Source: Leguminivora glycinivorella (taxonomy: Eukaryota > Arthropoda > Insecta > Lepidoptera > Tortricidae). From it: a DNA stretch of 64,000 nt. A program made the translations under genes and the position numbers. Under the pieces are notes generated by a model. That model saw only the letters and a program-made list of their open reading frames with translations. It did not search any database and was not told the origin of the DNA. Location: assembly GCF_023078275.1 (NCBI RefSeq), contig NC_062982.1, forward strand, positions 6,584,501 through 6,648,500. Direction: 5' to 3'. Numbering within the stretch: the first letter of the stretch is position 1; each line of letters begins with the position of its first letter. Of this stretch, positions 22,175 to 33,600 are shown piece after piece.

Positions 22175-23358
22175 TTATGCTCCTTCTCCATTGTGACCCA
22201 CTTCGCTCGGTTTTCGCCAATGATTATGGAATTGCCCCAACCAAGCTACACACGCGGCAACCCCGCAGGGCGGTTGGTACAATCTAGGGAGCAAGGAAGT
22301 GTTGGCGCTCCTGCCGGCCTGCCGCAGGCCCAATCTAGTAAATTGCTCCTGTTTGCCTACACACATGGCAATTAAGGGTTATCCCCACCCTAACACCCTA
22401 GATTTTTAGTTTGCCTCACGGGATTTGACGATTGGTAACAGGCAAAATTGGTCACAGAACTGTGCACTACCCGTGCAAAAATTGTTACTATTTGGCGACT
22501 GTTTTCCCAATATCATTCGTTCATTTCATTCTTTTCAAATGGCGAACTGTCAGAGACGACAAAATGAGAAATAATCTTAATCTATCTATATATATAAACG
22601 GCAAAGTCCTGAGTCAGTCAGTCTGACTTAAATCAACGTACAGCCCAAACCGCTGGTGCTAAAGATTCCAAATTTGGCACGTAGGTTACTTTTAAGGTCT
22701 AGGGGCGCACTAAGAAAGGATTTTTCAAAATTCATTCCCTAAGGGGGTGAAATGGGTGTTCAAATGTATGGGGATCTACCTTTATTCTGAGATATGAGCT
22801 TGAAACTTCGCATAAAGGTAATAAATTAAAATGGAAGAAAAGTAATTTCAGCGTTTTTGGATTTTCATACTTTAAGGGGGTTAAAATGGGAATCAAATTT
22901 TGTATGGGAAATAAGTTTTATTTTAAGCTATGAACTTGAAAGTTGGTAAAAAGGTGGAGTGTGAAAGAAGAAAAGTAATTTCAGCGTTTTGGAAAAATCG
23001 TCCTTTAGGGGGGTAAAATAGGGGATCAAAGTTTGTATGGGAATTAAGTTTTATTTTAAGCTATGGACTTAAACTTGGTAAATAGGTAGTGAAGTGTGAA
23101 GAAAGAAAAGTGATTTCAGCGTTTTGGGAAAATCATCCTTTAAGGGGGTAAAATAGGAGATGAAACTTTGTATGATTTGACATACTTTCTGAATTTGAAC
23201 TGAAACTTTGCCTGCGTACTTAAATCAGATTTTACGGTTTTTAGAACTCTCTCGGTGAGTATTAGTTGCCTGTAGAACGAAAGTACAGTCAGCGATAAAA
23301 TTAATCAATCATTTGTACCTACCTAAGTAATCGATTTCGAATGTCAATTAATTTGTGA
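22175..23358. other. Gene-free stretch with tandem-like AT repeats
   Basis: 22175-22400 has two related GC-richer blocks (both with AATCTAG and a GCTCCTG/GGAGCAA core). From about 22590 a repeat starting ATATATATAAACGGCAAAGT includes three loosely repeated ~120-bp segments with AAGTAATTTCAGCGTTTT near 22840, 22974 and 23106. The same left end appears in reverse just before 26704. No gene seen. Confidence 0.5.
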
Positions 23359-23360
23359 TA

Positions 23361-24769
23361 AGGTGGATGTACTAGTGCTCGACGCGGTACTAGTACTCGT
23401 CACCCATGGTTTAAATAGCGATTAATAAGATAATTAGATTTATTAGATGAGAAATGTATGTAGCCTTCACATTTCATACGCCATATTATAAAATATAGAA
23501 ACTTTTTTCAATTAATGAATAATATATGTGATGACATTGTCATGAGCAATCAATCTCTCAATTTTGTTAGCGATTTGGTTAAGCTTTGCTCGTATTTGCT
23601 GACTTATTTAAAATACTTTCACGGTAAGTTGTGAACATATTCTATAATTGTGTTGGTGCTAGAATGTGCGGGAAGATATTTAAGTAATTAAATGTCGATT
23701 TCGTTCATTGTTACCGTGATAAACAAGCGTGTCATTTATTAGGACTGAAAACCGTCGCAAGTCTAAAACTCGACACGGCTGGCATTTATTGGGACTGTTA
23801 CGTTATTTTCCAAGTCCCAATGTTTGTCGAGCCGTTTTTTCAGGATATCACGATTAAAGTAGCCAAAACGAATCGTTTACAGTTTCATATTATCAGCATA
23901 TTTTTCTGTAAGTCACATTAACTTTACTGAAAAAAACAAATTACATGCACATAGACAGTTTTTTGTATATCTTTTACGGTTTTATTGATATGTTTTCTCG
24001 TTAAATGTAGTGAAATCTGTATAATTTCTTTGGGTAGTGCTTGACATATCATTTTTCACAAAACTTTAGGTATATTTTCAGAAATGCCGCCTGATAAAGG
24101 TCAGTGGAAGAGATATTCTCAAGAAGACTTAGAAAAGGCCATAGAAGATGTGTTAAGGGGTTCGTCCATCGCCTCCTTATTGCTGTCCTGGATTTACCGC
24201 GTCACATTTTCCTGGATCTGTTCTTCGTGATGCTTCCAGATACAGAGGTGGATTTAAACGACGAAGAAGTGGAGCCGGCAAAGTATTGCAGAACCTGTGG
24301 AATACAATTTTTATTTTGGGGGAATCCCTATTTTAGTTCATTACATAATTTATTTTGCTCAAAATGCGGAGCCGACTTATTCTATTTTATTACATAAATG
24401 TAACACGTAAAAAGTAAATGTTATCAACAGAATACGTTTTTTTTTATTAAATTATTTAATTTTGTAGTAAATTTTAACCCAAAACACTTGTTTTTTACTG
24501 TTTTTCCTGAATCATACTTAGATGTCATCTATTAGGACTGCCAGCAAAAGCACCTGTCAGTTATTCGGACAAGCGTATTGACTTACGTTTTATTTAATTT
24601 TGAGATTTTTTTATATTATCACTGTATGAAACTAATTGCATTTAACAAAGTTAAAGGTCACATCTCCCAAAAAAGATGGATATGTTTTGTATAGATGGGT
24701 AAATTATCGTAATATCACGAAACACATAAATATTTTCCCTTAACCTGTCAAGCAGTGGTACATCCACCT
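23361..24769 (+). mobile_element. Decayed pogo/Tc1-like DNA transposon with psq-type HTH remnant
   Basis: Termini AGGTGGATGTAC and GTACATCCACCT are flanked by TA on both sides, as expected for Tc1/mariner/pogo insertion. Inside, ATG at 24084 opens a short frame containing KGQWKRYSQEDLEKAIEDVL, which resembles the pipsqueak-type helix-turn-helix at the N-terminus of pogo-family transposases. That frame stops at 24231 and likely continuations lie in other frames. Downstream, YCRTCG and FCSKCGADL form a CxxC pair spaced like a zinc ribbon. No DDE catalytic core is present. The block CATTTATTaGGACTG is repeated near 23735 and 23782, with a looser copy near 24530; such subterminal repeats are often transposase-binding sites. 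The element is internally deleted and frameshifted. Confidence 0.7.
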
Positions 24770-24989
24770 TACGTGTAAAGTCCCGGTGACGATTATTTTA
24801 CATAAGATTTTCGTGTTTTCGACTTTGATCTTTAAACCCTGATGCAGTGCTGCAGACTCAAAGATTACCTGAACGGGGAGTCATTTAAATTATACTAAAT
24901 TATTACATACACAGTAGTACATACATTCATACAGTCACGCATGTATCCTATAAAAGGGGTAGGTTGCCAGCCTCTCGACTTCTACAACA

Positions 24990-25625
24990 CCCACGGAAAG
25001 AAAGGGGGTGGTGAAATTTTTAACCCGTCATCAAATTGACTTCATGTTTATTTGCAACTCTTCGGTTACGATGCTGCAGAGTTACTGCCTGCCATACTTC
25101 GGGGCATTAGTGACATTGGACAGACTGAAAACGCGGAGATGCTATTGGTCCATAAAATATCTCATGAAAGGCGATCTGCCACTGTCCGTTAAGCGGAGAC
25201 TCATGAACATGTGCGTACTTCCAATTCTCACGTATGGTGCACAAACTTGATGGTCTTTGAAACGAGTTAGAGGTCCAAACTCGTGGTTTGTCGAGCTATG
25301 GAGCGCAGCATATTAGGTGTTAAGTTAACGGATCTTATTCGGAACACCACGCTCACAAACAAAAATAATCGATATATTCCGGAAAGCGACCAAGCTGGAG
25401 CAGTGGACTGGTCATGTCTGCCGAATGCCGAACGAGCTATGGGCCAAGATTACTACAGAGTGGCAGCCCAGGCCAAAACGGGGACCCAGCTGACCACGTA
25501 CCTATGCGATGGCGGAACGAGTTAGAGTCCTTTTTGAAAGAATGGGCGAGGATTGCTCAAAACCGGGAGCAACGGAAAAAGCGGGGGAGGTCTTTGCCCA
25601 GCAGTAGAACATTATAGGCTCTCAA
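24990..25625 (+). mobile_element. Decayed RTE-type LINE 3' end
   Basis: Broken frames encode KRRLMNMCVLPILTYGAQT, CRAMERSILGVKLTDLIRN, LEQWTGHVCRMPNELWAK and a final EKAGEVFAQQ, in the order found at the C-terminal end of RTE-like reverse transcriptases. Several frameshifts and stops; clearly dead. Confidence 0.85.
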
Positions 25626-26212
25626 TAATAAGCCACTCTCAAGTGTTGCTCTGTTGTCGCACCGTGCGTGCGGCCGTTTTGCAGGGCCCACTCAATGAGT
25701 TGGCGAGTCACCGCCTGCCTTTTACAATTGTGAGACTAATTGTCACGGCAGGTGTCCGATAGTCTCCTCCCATAGCCCTTTAACCAGTTCATCCAACTTT
25801 CAAAACAATAACCCATGACCTTAGCTCCCATCGCAGCACAAAAGTGCTGCACTGCAATAGTCTTTGCACCTGGCGGGGACCATCTCCGGTTGTATCATAT
25901 TGTGCGCTCGGGGATGGTATCCGCCACGTGTATCCCTTGCCTTTAGATTAAAATGTCTAAAAGGGCCTCTGTGATGTTGGCTTTGGCCCCACGCATGCCT
26001 CCCAAAGGTCCGGGACCCCATGGTCCCGAGATATGGAAATGACAAACAAATAATAATAATAATTGTAAGAGTGTAAAAGTGTAAGAATGACCAACATCTC
26101 AATTGAATTTTCGGTATTTTACGTAGCATCTTCTTAGTAGTCTGTGGGTATTTTCTAACAAGAAAACGTTTCATATTGATCTTTGAGCTGGTTGGTTACT
26201 CGCGTTAATTTT
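25626..26212. other. Unassigned intergenic sequence
   Basis: About 590 bp directly after the LINE remnant. It has no convincing coding frame, repeat end or duplication. A 117-codon open frame on the minus strand (25821-26174) shows no domain and looks random. Confidence 0.4.
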
Positions 26213-26606
26213 AACCGCCGCCTCAAATCTCTCAAGGAAGGTGGTTTTCAATTCGTCTGTATGTTTTTTTTTCATGTTTGCTCCACGATATCTCCGTCGT
26301 TACTGGACTGATTTAGAAATTTTTTTTTGATTGAATGTATATGCATAGGTACAGATTGGTCCCATTTTTCTCAAAACCCAGTTCTGATGATGGGATGGGA
26401 TTTCAAGTCAAATTTTGTCAAGCTTTGATTTCTTATAATCGGATAAATGAGGAATTGTTGAGGAAACTCCTCAAACCTTAACGGTATACGTATATTCATT
26501 TGTGTTGCCATAAAATATTAAAGTAATAAAAGCAGTTTTAAAAAATACCTACACATTTCTACATAATCCAACAGTAGCTTTCACCAGAACCCCAAAGGCG
26601 GCGGTT
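26213..26606. mobile_element. Repeat family D, short copy, 11-bp terminal inverted repeats
   Basis: Ends AACCGCCGCCT and AGGCGGCGGTT are perfect inverted repeats. It contains the conserved AATTCGTCTGTATG and CCACGATATCTCCGTCG blocks. The copy at 32287-33136 has the same ends but a tandemly expanded interior. Non-autonomous; superfamily unknown. Confidence 0.75.
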
Positions 26607-26703
26607 TTTTTCTTAAAAATTATTTACTTTATATAACTATACATATATTGGGTCATAATATACCCCGGGAATATCAGTCAGTCAGTCGCTCAGGACTTTG
26701 CCG

Positions 26704-27262
26704 TTTTTTAGGGTTCCGTAGTCAACTAGGAACCCTTATAGTTTCGCCATGTCTATCTGTCCGTCCGTCCGTCCGTCCGTCCGCGGATAATCTCAGTAAC
26801 CGTTAGCACTAGAAAGCTGAAATTTGGTACCAATATGTATATCAATCACGCAAACAAAGTGCAAAAATAATAAATGGAAAAAAATGTTTTATTAGGGTAC
26901 CCCCCCCCCCCCCCTACATGTAAAGTGGGGGCTGATATTTTTTTTCATTCCAACCCCAACGTGTGATATATTGTTGGATAGGTATTTAAAAATGAATAAG
27001 GGTTTACTAAGATCGTTTTTTGATAATATTTATATTTTCGGAAATAATCGCTCCTAAAGGAAAAAAAAGTGCGGCCCCCCCCCTCTAACTTTTGAACCAT
27101 ATGTTTCAAAAATATGAAAAAAAAATCACAAAAGTAGAACTTTATAAAGACTTTCTAGGAAAATTGTTTTGAACTTGATAGGTTCAGTAGTTTTTGAGAA
27201 AAATACGGAAAACTACGGAACCCTACACTGAGCGTGGCCCCACACGCTCTTGGCCGGTTTTT
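26704..27262 (+). repeat. Interspersed repeat (family A), copy 2
   Basis: Very similar to 9161-9713, including the GTCC microsatellite, a poly-C tract near 26900 and the CACGCTCTTGGCCGG end. Confidence 0.82.
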
Positions 27263-27412
27263 ATATAGAGGATTGTATGTATGACCCCTCCGAGAATATC
27301 CGATAACGGAGGGCAAAATTTGTAATCCTACCAGAACTTACGTCAGTATTGTGCACATCGTTCAAGCCCTACACATACTCAATTACTCACGAGTACGTGC
27401 TCTGCCTACCTA

Positions 27413-27833
27413 TTTTCCAAACGAGGTAGGCAGAGCACGTGAAGCTTCAGTGCCACTCTTGCAAATTAAGAGGATAAAAGAAAACGAAATTGTGATACAG
27501 TGACAAGTTGCCCATATCATAGTGGAACCTTAATCGATACTCACAGGATGAAAAGAGGTGGTGAAATTAGAAAATGGGTTCCGCTGGGGAGTGGGCGATG
27601 GGCTGGCAACCTGTCACTGTATCACAATTTCGTTTTCTTTTAACACTTTCGCTACCAAGAACCCGACTGTCGGGCACACCGCTCGTAGAAGCGTAGCCGA
27701 TTACATGGGTTTCCCCGTATGTAGCGAAAATGTCGTAGCGCCGCGTAGAGCCCGGTTTCGAAAGTGTTAACCTCTTAATTGCTAAGAAGAGTGGCCCTGA
27801 CCATTGAGTTGTTTCATAAACTCTGCCTACCCC
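27413..27833. mobile_element. Inverted-repeat element carrying a nested piggyBac-like MITE
   Basis: Outer arms CAAACGAGGTAGGCAGAG (left) and CTCTGCCTACCCCGTTTGAG (right). Inner arms pair through AAAACGAAATTGTGATACAG and its complement. The right arm is interrupted at 27644-27766 by a smaller element. The left end also forms a second hairpin with ACGTGCTCTGCCTACC at 27389-27404. Confidence 0.7.
27644..27766. mobile_element. 123-bp piggyBac-like MITE flanked by TTAA
   Basis: Both ends are bounded by TTAA (27640-27643 and 27767-27770) and begin CACTTTCG in inverted orientation. TTAA target duplication is the hallmark of piggyBac. Removing the insert plus one TTAA restores pairing of the host element's arms. 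Confidence 0.85.
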
Positions 27834-28047
27834 GTTTGAGAATACAGGCGTGAGTTTATTTATGTATGTGGTGATATAAGTACAAATACAAAAGGATGCA
27901 TAAATTAAATAAAAATAACAAAATTACTTTTAAAAGTTTACTCGTCACAATTTATTTCGACGCTATTTATTTTAGACGCTATGAATGAATTTCATACTGG
28001 TCTTCAGAACAATAGTTACAAAAAACAAACAATGTTGGGGGCGGTCA

Positions 28048-29055
28048 ATACAATACAATACAATACAAATCCACTTTATTGCACAACCTCAGAAATGTAC
28101 ATAGGAACACACACATTACAATAGATTTTATTACAGAGGTAAACAACAGGCGGCCTTATCGCTAAAGAGCGATCTCTTCCAGGCAACCTTTGGGTAGTGG
28201 AAAAATGGTATTCATAACTTTAACTAATTAGGAGGTGCAAAAAAACTAAATTAAAAGTAATTAATTGTAGCTAAAAAGCATATACCTACATAATACATAT
28301 AATACCTACACATACATATACATACATACCTACTGCTTACATATTATATACCTACATACATATATTATAATACATACAATATTTCGTGCCAAACGTGTAA
28401 GTGGAGAATTTACAGAGACACTAATGAACGGACAAATAATAGTCTTTCAGATGGGATTTAAAAGTAGCAAGGGATTGAGCGCGTCTCAATTCGACAGGAA
28501 GAGAGTTCCAGAGCCGATCAGCCCGAAAAGTGAAAGAAGAATTGTAGAATTTGGAAGAGGAAGGAGGAACAGAGAGAAGCAAGTTTTGTGAGGATCTAGT
28601 GGAGTTTAAATAACTGAAACGTTCTTTTAGGTAACGAGGTGTGGTGGGATTAAAAAGTATATTATATAAAAGACAAAGAATATGAAAATTTCGTCGAAGG
28701 CGGATTGGGAGCCACTTGAGTTGCGCGCGGAAATGAGAGACGTGGTCAAATTTACGCAATCCAAATATAAACCGGATGCAGAGATTTTGTATTCGCTCTA
28801 GCTTGCTCAGTTGCTCCTCTGTGAGATCAAGATAGGAGATGTCAGCATAATCAAGTATCGGCAGAAGAAGATACTGTGCAAGCGCAACTCTGGTGGCGAT
28901 TGGCAAGAAGTTACGTAATCGCCTAAGAGAGCCAACAGCAGCAAACATTTTCCTACTAACCTCGCCTACTTGAGGTGCCCAAGATAAGGAGCGGTCCATA
29001 ACAACACCCAGATTTTTCACTTGATGTGATAAAGGAATCTGGACACCGTATAGTA
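28048..29055 (-). mobile_element. CR1-like LINE, 5'-truncated, ORF2 C-terminus intact
   Basis: On the minus strand a 200-residue frame reads KNLGVVMDRSLSWAPQV, then YLLLPILDYADISYLDL, RIQNLCIRFIFGLRKFDH and finally FTFRADRLWNSLPVELRRA. This is the thumb and C-terminal part of a CR1/Rex-like non-LTR reverse transcriptase. A 3' UTR follows to 28048 and ends in a TTGTA microsatellite tail. Truncated near 29055, before the polymerase palm. The open frame and clean tail suggest a fairly young insertion. Confidence 0.9.
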
Positions 29056-29661
29056 TATAAAATAGTATATATTAGAACTAGTATCGATAAATGAGTTTAT
29101 CGATATAGGAAGTCCCTAGCTGTCAAGAAGTTTCGCCCCACGGAATCCGATGTCTGCTGATTTGCCTTGTCGTTTTGCCATACGTGTAGGACTTTTGGTG
29201 GATGTGTGCTATGACGTGCTGTGTCTCGACGACTCTGACTCAATCTCGTATAGGTATCTTTGTTACCCAAAAAAAGAATAATAAACCATCCGAGACTCCG
29301 TTATTTCTTAAATTTCTTTGATCGGATAATAAATAAGCAAACTACAAACTGGGAACGCTGCAGGTGCGATTGGGAACTCTGCAGGTGCTCACCGACATAG
29401 ATTACTGTAACTCAATGACTTTACATTTTTTTTACATTTTAATCGCATTATAATAATAAACCCGTGTTTTTTTTAAACCGGTTATTTACTGACATAGGGT
29501 CGTCAAAACCGGTAAACCGGCAATTTATCGAATTTAATTTTAAATATGTTTTTCTTAAACTTGTAATGAAATGTTGCCAGTACGTACTTCAAATTAGGTC
29601 GGGAAGTACTACGTATCTGGTTCGCTGAGTAAGGATGATATTATGAAATGGAATTTCATAG
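29056..29661. other. Intergenic stretch without recognised features
   Basis: About 600 bp of AT-rich DNA. It has a short AACCGGTT-like repeat near 29478-29525 and a TATCGATAAA/TTTATCGATA pair near 29083-29105. No gene or mobile element end seen. Confidence 0.4.
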
Positions 29662-30188
29662 TTTTTAGGGTTCTGTACCTCAAAAAGGAAAAATGGAACC
29701 CTTATATTAGGATCACTCGTACGTCTGTCTGTCCGCTGTCACAGCCAATTTTCTCCGAAACTACTGAACCAATTAACTTGAAGTTTGGCACGCATATATA
29801 TAAACCTGTGACCCAAAGCCGGACATGTAATTTAAATTCAGAAAATTGAATTATAGAGGCCACTTTTGGGGGGTAAAAGTGAAAATTAAAAATCAAATTT
29901 TCTAGAACTATATTGTGTTACACACGGGTTGCATATCGAATGAAAGAGGTTTTTATAAGTATTTCAAAAATATTTTTTTAATAATTTTTAGTAAGGTAAT
30001 TTTCAAGTTATTAAAAATAGCCAAAAAATGACCCCCCCCCCCCCCCCCCCCCCTACTAAGCGTAAAATGTTCAAAAAAATACACGAAATAACTTAAGTTC
30101 CTATTAAAAAGGAGGCGCTTACCCTTCTTGTAGTGTACGGAACCCTTGCAACGCGAGTACAACTCGCACTTGGCCGGTTTTTTTTTTC
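29662..30188 (+). repeat. Interspersed repeat (family B), copy 2
   Basis: Begins GTTTTTAGGGTTCTGTACC and ends CAACTCGCACTTGGCCGG plus T-tract. It contains a 23-base poly-C tract at about 30031-30053, the longest homopolymer in the window. Confidence 0.8.
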
Positions 30189-30698
30189 ACCTCAGCCTGC
30201 AATGCTCCAGTCATTTGTTTCTAAACGTCAAATTCGTCGAAAAAAAAAACTTGCAAAACGATTTACATAGACGCGTGGCGCCCCCTATTAATTTATATTT
30301 AGGAGGCAACACACGATATTGAAATGCTGGTTTAAATTTTCCCCAACTTTCCTCGTACCCAGAGTTTTCAGACGAAGCAAGAATTTTACTCCAATAAGGA
30401 TTTTTAGGGCAGCGACGATCGAAGCCCTGAAAAACTGAAAGTGTTCAGCGGAAACTTTTGAATAGCATATGAATTTGTAAAGGAAAACCATAGCTTTCAT
30501 TTGGTATATAACCCATCGCGCTCTTACTGTTTTTACAGAAATTGAAGAAATCTTAAGAAATGATAAAAATGCTGGGGTGGTCCGATTTCTTTTGCACCCG
30601 AGTGTACCTATAAATTAATAATATCTAAAAATTATATATATTATAAATATTATAATTCAATGTGAAAGAAAAAGTTCAGTCCTAAATTGAATTTCAAA

Positions 30699-33600
30699 AT
30701 GTCCTTACTTTTCGACGAGTCTATGAAAAAAATTAAATTAATTTTTAAAATCGTTGGGATATATTTAGATCGTCGAATTACGAATACCACTGAACATATA
30801 ATAAAATTCAGGTCGTTGTGTTTAATAAACATCGTTTGGCTGGGCACATGTATTGCTGGCGAAGTGGTATGGATTATAGATGGTATTTTAACCGGGAAAA
30901 GTCTACAAGAAATAACTTACATGGTGCCCTGCACAACTTATTGCACACTTGCATGCATAACATATTTCAATGTACTTCTTAACGAAAACAAAGTGAACAA
31001 TCTTTGTAAACAACTGAGAGACATAGAGAATAATAATATGGATCATATTGGGAGTAATGAAGTTGAGAACAAAATCATTAGTAAATACAAAAAAAACTTG
31101 AAGACTGTAATAAACGTTGTCATTACACTCAATGCTCTGACCGTGATATCGTTCGTTGCAAGTACATTGGTACTAATAGGAATGGATTATGTAAATACAG
31201 GAGAGATCATGCTGCAGTTACCTTTCCTGGTTGCTTATCCATTCGACCCATACTACATAAAATACTGGCCGATTGCGTACGTGCATCAAGTTTGGACTAG
31301 TACGTATTTAACCGTTAGGCCGGCAACAGACAGTCAAAATACATAATCTGAAAAAATCATAATCTTATAAAATCAGATCGACTGCCTTGCACACACTCTT
31401 AAAATTCAGATTATTCGCAATCTGTTAGATCAATCTGAAAAAAATAAGACTGTGTGGACAGTTGCGAGATTGTATGGAAATCCGTGCACTCGATCTGATT
31501 TTATAAGATTATGATTTTGTTAAATTATGAAATTTCAGACTGTCTGTTGCCGGCCTTAGGTAATCAAGTAGAAAATGTAGAAATTAAGATCTGTGTGTAG
31601 GGCTAATAATACAGGGCTCATTGTGTCCCTGCCATGTCCCTGCATAGCTAACTTTTCATCGTCGTCATAAAAACAGCTCACAGAAGACTAAGCTATTGTA
31701 ATGCAGCCTGTTCGGAAACAGCAGAGTTGAAGTGGAATATTAATTATTATGGTCCTATACATTCTGTGGCTCTTCTCTTTCCGCACATACTCAATCAGTG
31801 TGGCAATTTTTGCAGTCGGTACATCATTTAATTTCATTTTCCCCTCACTACCTCGGAAACACGTGTTTTGTCCTTTAATACCAGCGGGTAAAAACGCATT
31901 TTATCCACTAGTGGGTAAAGTAATTTGACCTTGAATAAAGTCAAATTAACTGCTTTAAAATTGATAAAAGCAGGTGAATCTAGTAATAAAGATGATTTAC
32001 CATCTGTGGAACTACTGGAAGCAGTGATAAACGCATTTTTTGCGTTGTAGTTTCCTCGCTATAGTGAGGGGAAAAGTTTTGTGTTACACTCGGGTGCAAA
32101 TGTATTTTACTTCTCGTGTGTTAAAAAACTCGCAAGTTCAGGATTCTATTCTCGAACCACTCGCTTCGCTCGTGGTTCAACTATAGAATCCTTTCACTTG
32201 CTCGTTTTTCAATTCCACACTCGGCGTTAAAATACAACTTTGCCCCCTTGTATAACAAATAACTATTAATAATTTTTAAGTAAAAAAACCGCCGCTTTTG
32301 GGGTTCATGAAAGGTAGGTACTTGCGAATGTCGGATTGTGTAGAAATGTGTAGGTATTTTTTTAAACTGCTTTTAATGCTTTAATTATTTGATGGCAACA
32401 CAAATAAATATACGTATACCGTTGAGGTTTGAGTTTCATCAGCAACTCACTGCACCAAAAGTCACTGTTCTATACGTAAGCGCAGGCTGTTCTTATAAAA
32501 ATACCAGTCACTATAGGTGTGCCGTTCAGGTTTGAGGCGGAGCTCCGTTCTGACCATCATCAGCAGTTCCACTGCACCAAATGTCACTGTTCTGGACGTA
32601 AGTGCATGCTGTTTTTATAAAAATACCAAAGTCACTGTAAGTGTGCCGTTGAGATTTGAGGAGTTCGGTTCTGAGCATCATCAGCAGTTCCACTGCACTA
32701 AATGTCACTGTTCTGGACGTAAGTGCATGCTGTTCTTATAAAAATACCAAATTCACTATAAGTGTACCGTTCAGATTTGAGGAGTTCGGTTCTGAACTTC
32801 TGACCATCATCAACAGTTCCGCTGCACCAAACATCACGACGTAAGTGCATGCTGTTCGTTCTAGACGTAAGTGCATGCTGTTCTTATAAAAATACCAAAG
32901 TCACTATAAGCGTGCCGTTCAGATTTGAGGAGTTCCGTTCTGACCATCATCAGCAGTTCCACTGCACCAAATGTCACTGTTCCGTACGTAAATGCATGCT
33001 GTTCCTTAAAAAACACAAAAATCACCATATGTGTGCCTTTCAGATTTGCGACGGAGATATCGTGGAACAAACATTAAAAAAAAACATACAGACGAATTGA
33101 GAACCGTCCTTCTTTAAGAGATTTGAGGCGGCGGTTAAAAATAAAAGAAGTCCATCAATTTATTCAATATTTATGATTCAAAATCATCATTTATACGTAA
33201 GATCTAGCAGCCAGGTTAAGACATCGAGTTAAAATTTATATGAAATTAGGTACTTTGCCCCTTGTGGATAAAATGCAATTTTGCTATCTGTTTTCGAATA
33301 GCAAAGAAAGCCTTTACCAGTTGGTATGGTGAAAATAAATAATAATATACAGACGAATTGAGAACCACCTTCCTGGAGATTTGGGGCGGCGGTTAAAAAA
33401 GTTAAGTTTGGTAGTAGGAATTTCATAACTCCCTTAGGAGAACGATTTAGCTATAACTCCCGCTCCCTGCTTGCAAAATCACAATTAGCGTGCGAGTGTG
33501 ATGAAAAATAATTAGCAATGTGGTCGATGGGTAGTGTACTAGGTACCTAATTCTTTTTCACAAATTATATTGCTGTTTTTACTTATTTTCCAGCAACCTT

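Noticed and set aside
24104..24397. 97-residue frame as a stand-alone zinc-ribbon gene
   Set aside because: It lies inside a TA-flanked element with matching termini and does not share frame with the HTH segment; read as transposon remnant.
25821..26174. 117-residue minus-strand frame
   Set aside because: No recognisable motif; composition matches random AT-rich sequence.
30031..30053. Long C/G homopolymer as a G-quadruplex regulatory site
   Set aside because: A homopolymer inside a dispersed repeat with no nearby gene; length may also be unreliable in assembly.
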